Of a stretch of 64,000 nucleotides of DNA, positions 58,901-64,000 are shown one piece after another (positions within the stretch are counted from its first letter, which is position 1; the number at the start of each line of letters is the position of its first letter). The notes beneath the pieces are model-generated. The model was not told the DNA's origin and searched no databases. It saw nothing but the letters and a program-made list of their open reading frames with translations. The DNA is from Oikopleura dioica (lineage: Eukaryota; Chordata; Appendicularia; Copelata; Oikopleuridae), in NCBI GenBank assembly GCA_907165135.1, contig OU015569.1, positions 2,046,001 to 2,110,000 of the forward strand. The letters run 5' to 3'. The position numbers and the translations under genes are program-made.

Positions 58901-61900
58901 GATGATTTTGAATGAACCTAGGAACCAGCAAGTTTGAGAACTCGAGGGGATTGTTTTCAGAGCATTTTCCAACAGCTGATCATGTGAGATCATTGTTATT
59001 GTGACGCTCCAAGTCCGGCTAGAGGGGGCAGAGCCTAAGCCGTTTGAAATCGAGAGGACTCGAGTTTCCTTCGTCAAAGGCGGATTCGGGAAATTGCCTC
59101 GTGCTCGAGCCACTTGAAAAGACAATTGTATTCGAATGCGAGTTAGCCGAGCTGACATAACGAGCTCTGATTGTGGCGAATTTGGGAATACAAGCAATAA
59201 AAACATTTTTTTTTGTTTTTTTGGGTGTCAATGTCAATCTGTATTTGGATTGTGCAAATGGAGCTTGCGAGTTCAAGGGCGTACGAATTGCGATTGCACT
59301 TTTTTGAAGCAGATCAAACAACGGAAAGCCACGCTTTTGGAAGAATGAGGAATTGTTATGGCTTCAGCATTTCGAATGCTGAGGCTTACATTCTGCGCGC
59401 AAGATCGATTACAGTCAAATTGACATAACGGCAGCGTCAAACTGTCCGCGAAACGTTAAAACACCCGCTTTGAATATCGATTTTGAGTTAAACTCGGAAG
59501 TTACCTTCGCTTTTCGGATTGAGGCCGATCGCTCCAGTGTGCCTAAATTGGCGCTGAATTTGCGCGATTTACTCGGCTTCAACGCCACGGCGGAGTCGTC
59601 CTTTGGAAGTGTACTGTCCGATTTGGTGGTTTTGGACCGCCTTGGAAGGGGCATGGTACTGTAGTTCGGCTTTCCTCGACTCAAAGAAGGAAGACTTCTC
59701 CGCCGCTGGACCTTGGCAGCTCTCTGCTCTTCAGAAGCGGAACTAGACGAGCCCTTCCGTATGGAATTCACTCTCTGCAAAAGTCTCTGTGGAGAAATAT
59801 CCATCTTCTTTCTTTAATCAAAATCTCTTGCTGTTGTTTTTTATTATTTCCGTCGAAAATTTCAAAATATGGAATTTTAATTTTATCTGTCTCCTTTCTG
59901 GTCAAGTATCGGAGAACAAGCGCTGGGGCAGTCGGAAACCGCCCTCGAGCGCCCCCGCCTGAGTAGCGCGTTTCCGTCAAATTTATACGCTCAAGCGAAA
60001 AATTTTTTTATCACTGGACCGTTCTCGACATCAACGATGATAACGATCGTCAGGCTGATAAGGCAGTAAGTACATGTGTTCTCAGGAGTTTGTTTTTACT
60101 GGAAAAGGAAAGATAATGATTTCGCGCTTCCTCTACAATTTCTCACGAGGCTTTGCTCTGACTGATTGAAAAAGCTACTAAAGTAAGTAGGAAACGCAGA
60201 ATTCGAGACCGCTGGAAACAAACGAACTTAGAAGGCGATGTTGTCAAAGGAATAGTTGATCAATCAAATTTAAGAATTAAGCTGTCGTTCCCGTCCCAAA
60301 TCGTAGCTTTTGACACCTTGATAGGTCGTCCAGTTCATGGCGGATTTCTTCCGGGCCCTTTGGTCTAATCAAGGATAATAGGACCCCTATCTAGGTGGCC
60401 TCGAATCACGTCGGACTTGGCACCGGGCCGACGACGGTGGGTCTACGTGTGAATTATCATAGCAATGGCTTCGTTCGTTAATCGACTGCTCTACTGTACA
60501 TGTGCATTTCTAACTGTAGCTCGAGTGTTTGAAAAGGACACGAGCTGCTGCCCCTTTCCCAAAGGCGATTATTTAGATAAACTCTCAATCTTCTGTCAAA
60601 ATTGAAGGGCATTCAATTAAACAACATTACAAATTGAATTACACTTTGCAGCTTCAAAATTACTGTAGGAAGGGAAAACTGGATTCTGTTAGTTTTAAAA
60701 ATCGGGTAGCATGTTTGTTTTAACTTGCCCGTGAACATCACTCGACCGGAAAAGCAAACTTCGCTGCCCTTTTTTGCAATTTCAATATTAGACAGATAAA
60801 CACGCAACATCCCAATTAACAATGACGCTCAACCTTGATAGCGAGAGTAAAGTGCAAAACGAACCCTCAAGCTTGGAAAGTCCGTTTATCAAAGTCGGCG
60901 GCTTGACCGGCTTTGTGTATTGTCCCCTAGTTTTCCTGACAAAAGAGAAAGGACATGCTTGCTCGTCATGATCGCGGCTTGAGATCAATCCCCCTCGAAC
61001 CGTACTCGAACAAAATACATTATCCGTTTTTATCAATTTTAACCTCTCCGCGTGGCGCCCCTCTTATACAATAGAAGAAAAAAATCAGCATAATTACAGA
61101 GCGAGCTCCTAGGTTCGCATCGATCGTAATTTTCGTCGATTGAGCCCTTTCATGTTCCTCCTCTTAGCGGTCGCTTTTCAACGCGAGTAATTACGGGACT
61201 TACGTTTTGTTCGAGCTGACGTTCTTTTGAGTTTATCTGCTCCTGAAGCTGCGATATTTTGGACTCGTAGTTCTCCAAATAGTTCCGGAGGCGGAAAATC
61301 TAAATAATTACAGTAAGCTATCGCTCATTAGAATCCAATTGAATAGTAAAATAAAAACTCTGCAGCTGAATAACTCCGCAAGCACCTGTCTAACAGGTAG
61401 ATAGGGCTCTGTTAGCAAGCGGTGTTATCAGCTGATAAGACAATTTTTTAGAGCGCTTGAATCTGACTGTAACTCTGGCTCACCTCTTCTCTGTCTTCTG
61501 GATTTGAGTACAAGCTCACGCGAGATCCCTTGTAAAGTGAAGCGTCGTTTTCACCTAAACACGTTGACGATGTCTGGATATGCCCTGTTTCCGCTGTTAT
61601 AAATTTCAAGCACACTTGCGGACAGTTTTTCGCGAGATAAAGATGCTTTCAAAATCAAGACAGGTATTATGAGAGACAATAATAGCTAATTATGAGATTG
61701 GTATTCATTCTATCGACAATTATTTTGATTAGATTATGTATACTTGCTTAACATTGATAAACATGCAGTTTATCAGAGCTGAAGCCCTGTTGGTGGCTCC
61801 CAGCTGAACATCTGGGCGATATTCTCATGCATTCACAAGGGCACGTTCTCTGATATTGCCAAATTCCGATGTTGAAAGCAGCGATGTTGAGAGTCAGGAT

Positions 61901-64000
61901 TCTCTTACCTTTGAGATTTTGCGATGAGAAGGATCGACCGTAGTTTCGAGGCATTGACTGGTAGTAAGGATAGCGCACAGAAGGCGAGACTGTCGGATTG
62001 TTACTCTCCGTTTTTCTCAATGAATGAAAGTCCCTGAGAATTGGTCAGTTTTGAAAATATTAGAGTGATAAATTTCAACTGAAAATTTTCTCTGGTTTAT
62101 GAAAAACTCGGAGCGTTTCTCACAAAAAAGACGCGATTTTTAATCACAAGGTAAAACTTCAAAGGTCATCTAGTAGCTACCAATTTTGCCTTACCGTTTA
62201 GCGTGGAAAGAGCGTCGTTGTTGAGATCGATTAGGAAGAAGGGACTTTCTCTCGTAAGTGGTGTCAGAATGAACTGATTCTGGTGGAGTGGAAATCAATC
62301 GCCGGAGAGGACTCTTCTTTTCGCGCAGAATACCTTGATTTGGCCGAGGGAGGATAGAACAAGAGCTGTCTGATGAATTCTCCGCTTGGATGGCGATTTT
62401 CTCTTCATGAACACTGAGAGATTTCGTCTTTGCCAGCCTAGCAGCAACTTTCGATGACCCGAGCCGTTTCCTCTCCATTTCTGAAAGAAAATATCAATTT
62501 CAGCTCAATGCCCTGTTCAGAGCGGTGTGGGGAGATCTCATTCGTGTATAATAAAAAGAATGATTGACCAATCTAGCCAAGTTCAAAGATAAACTAAACT
62601 CACCAGGATCGCCAGTCGGACTACGAGGATTCGTCGAGCCGCTGGAGCAAGAAATTTCATCCGTAAGAACATCCTCATCTGGAGAAGAGAAGTCATCCGG
62701 GTCCCATCTGAAAAGTCGGATTAGTTGAAAATTATCAAATTAGATTTTCTCTGACCCTAGAATTGAGAGAGAGAGGCGGTGTATCTTGATGTCCGATTTA
62801 GAGAGTCTCTTTGAAAGCCGTCCCCGTTTGAATGGGGACTGGGCAGTAAAGCACTTGAAAAGCATAGACAAAATTGTGTTCTGTCTTGTATCGGTTGGTT
62901 ATTTTTTGTGAATGAGCTTGTGAATGAAGGAAAAAAATATAGCTGCCGAAGACCAAGCAGGGTGGCCCGGTGATAACGCTACTAAAAGACAGCGGGAAAA
63001 AGAGAAGTCTGACGTATTCCTCCTCTCGTATCGTTACTTCAAAGGAGTGAAAAATCCCTTGATTCTTGTATTAGTGTCTCGTTTTTATTAATAAATATGG
63101 GATAAATCTTAGCTCGTACCTGTAATATTTCGCCCATTTGATAGTGTTCTCTAAGTGAAGCTGTGCTCCAGAGAAACTGATTCTAATACCTAGCGTGCTC
63201 ATGCTTCTAACATTTGCAAGTTCTCTTTGAAATTATAAAAGTGGCTGATCGGCGAGCGATCTGACTCGCCGCTGAGCGTCAAAACTAGGCTCAGTCTGGA
63301 CTTGAACATGCCAAAAACTGTCCACAGAATAGCTTAATTTCCTTTCCTCTGACCGCACTGGAAAATGCGGCTTTAAATCTCAATTAGCGCCTACCCGCAG
63401 GAATATGCTAAGACTGATATTGAATCCTTAAATCAACGTAGTAATTTGACATAAAACTGAAACCTTTGGCAAAGAAGCAAGGCAAAATTCAGCATTTTCT
63501 CTGCTTTTCATTTGGAAGCAAATAATTCCAAATCAATGATGAGTTGGAGCTAAGTTGGAAACCAGCGCTTTTAGTGGTTACATCAGAGTCTCTCTCTTGT
63601 CAATATTTTATTTCTTTTCTTGAACCGCCTCTTTGCTCAATACTCAATAAATGCTTACCTTTCGAGTCGCTGGAGTAGATCACTACGTTCCATCGCCCGT
63701 CGGACAGCACTCAACGCCGGATCGTCTACTTGGACATCATCTAAGTCCATTTCCCCGCTTTCAGAAATTCGAGGAGTCGTGTACGAACAAAACAGTGAGT
63801 TTGGTCGAGGTCTTGGACGCGCTCTCGGTGATCGCGTTTGAACATCTTTTAATGCTTCGTACGATTTCGTTCTAGCGATATTCGATTGAAAAGATTCCAC
63901 CATCAGAGAAATCTGTGATGCAGTATCGGAAGCTGTAGGCGAAGTTGCAGACTTGAAACAATCATCGTCATCATCGTCGTTGAGGTACTCGTTGTTGTCT
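55943..64000 (-). CDS. Neuron navigator-like protein (NAV), 5' end beyond the window
   Basis: At least fourteen exons on the minus strand. The C-terminal part is diagnostic: coiled coil ESDRRLTDVRLAALSYQHERDQLLEE, then NLSSDSDDKKVPVYLE, an AAA-like region (RRILISGTAADSKKDLARRIA), FQNWFVRLWNQRLRPYMLAAI, REYGDKGQDWFDIVNWI and DPLLLMLQRLEFASK; stop TGA 55943-55945. Upstream exons are Ser/Arg-rich and disordered (59488-59800, 61905-62480, 62604-62708, 63660-64000), with another coiled coil at 61202-61302 (YLENYESKISQLQEQIN). NAV proteins guide neurite outgrowth and bind microtubule plus ends. The Walker A motif is degenerate, and there is an apparent frame break near 56925-56950. An in-frame ATG at ~59804 (MDISPQ) may mark an internal start. 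The assignment of the far-upstream exons to the same gene is inferred. Confidence 0.78.
59818..61195. other. Large intron region of the NAV gene
   Basis: About 1.4 kb, mostly AT-rich. A GC-richer patch at 60295-60445 has a 48-bp minus-strand segment bounded by AG and GT (KGPEEIRHELDDLS) that could be a cassette exon or transposon remnant. Short ORFs at 60613-61036 look spurious. Confidence 0.35.

Noticed and set aside
60295-60445. A known snRNA, rRNA or spliced-leader RNA gene
   Set aside because: No match to U1, U2, U5, 5S or the O. dioica spliced-leader sequence as I remember them.

Overview
This is eukaryotic DNA from a very compact animal genome, almost certainly an appendicularian tunicate of the Oikopleura dioica type. 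The evidence is: about two dozen intron-containing genes packed into 64 kb; most introns only 40-50 bp; an unusually high number of introns whose donor cannot be GT (GA, GC or GG before a normal AG acceptor), even inside deeply conserved enzymes; same-strand genes a few to about 200 bp apart, as in trans-spliced operons; and a chordate-type gene set. The strongest lineage marker is a nuclear, intron-containing gene for NADH dehydrogenase subunit 3 (nad3), normally a mitochondrial gene, with an added N-terminal targeting presequence. As far as I recall, nad3 transfer to the nucleus has been reported for O. dioica.

Layout. 1-2.1 kb: minus-strand partial gene at the edge, small ORFs, and a coiled-coil protein with a Nup98-like GLEBS segment. 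2.3-4.7 kb: plus-strand vWA-domain short collagen. 5.3-7.8 kb: CUB-domain type I membrane protein whose first intron holds a 390-bp palindromic MITE flanked by TTAA. 8.2-10.6 kb: ARHGAP39/Vilse-type WW-MyTH4-RhoGAP (minus). 11.6-11.9 kb: a second MITE-like inverted repeat. 12.3-15.3 kb: GH1 beta-glucosidase (minus), probably membrane anchored. 15.7-16.6 kb: plus-strand terminal exons of an unknown gene and a tiny secreted-peptide gene with a TATA box. 17.2-20.4 kb: a small unknown gene and a large secreted hydrolase-like gene. 20.7-21.9 kb: a small coiled-coil gene convergent with nuclear nad3. 23.5-25.7 kb: GSK3. 26.2-29.2 kb: farnesyl diphosphate synthase preceded by an ankyrin-repeat gene. 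30.1-36.1 kb: a likely four-gene operon read leftward (ADSL, small coiled-coil protein, ADAT1, acidic membrane protein). 36.1-38.4 kb: gene-poor, with repeats and a tRNA-like/SINE-like unit. 38.4-41.9 kb: VIT-VWA protein (VWA5A type). 42.3-43.6 kb: PX-SH3-SH3 protein like p47phox. 44.6-46.9 kb: a nuclear-looking acidic protein and NUDT22-like Nudix hydrolase. 47.8-50.7 kb: FGD-type RhoGEF (DH-PH-FYVE-PH). 50.9-51.6 kb: Ser/Arg-rich terminal exons. 52.7-54.5 kb: choline/ethanolamine phosphotransferase. 54.9-55.5 kb: single-exon unknown protein. 55.9 kb to the window edge: neuron navigator (NAV) gene, minus strand.

The genes do not form one pathway. They are housekeeping metabolism (ADSL, FPPS, CEPT, NUDT22, ADAT1, nad3), signalling and cytoskeleton (GSK3, RhoGAP, FGD, NAV, p47phox-like) and secreted or matrix proteins (collagen, CUB, GH1, VWA5A-like). 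All gene models were spliced by eye from GT/AG logic and reading frame. Exon edges at non-GT introns are inferred from frame and family conservation, and no homology search was run.
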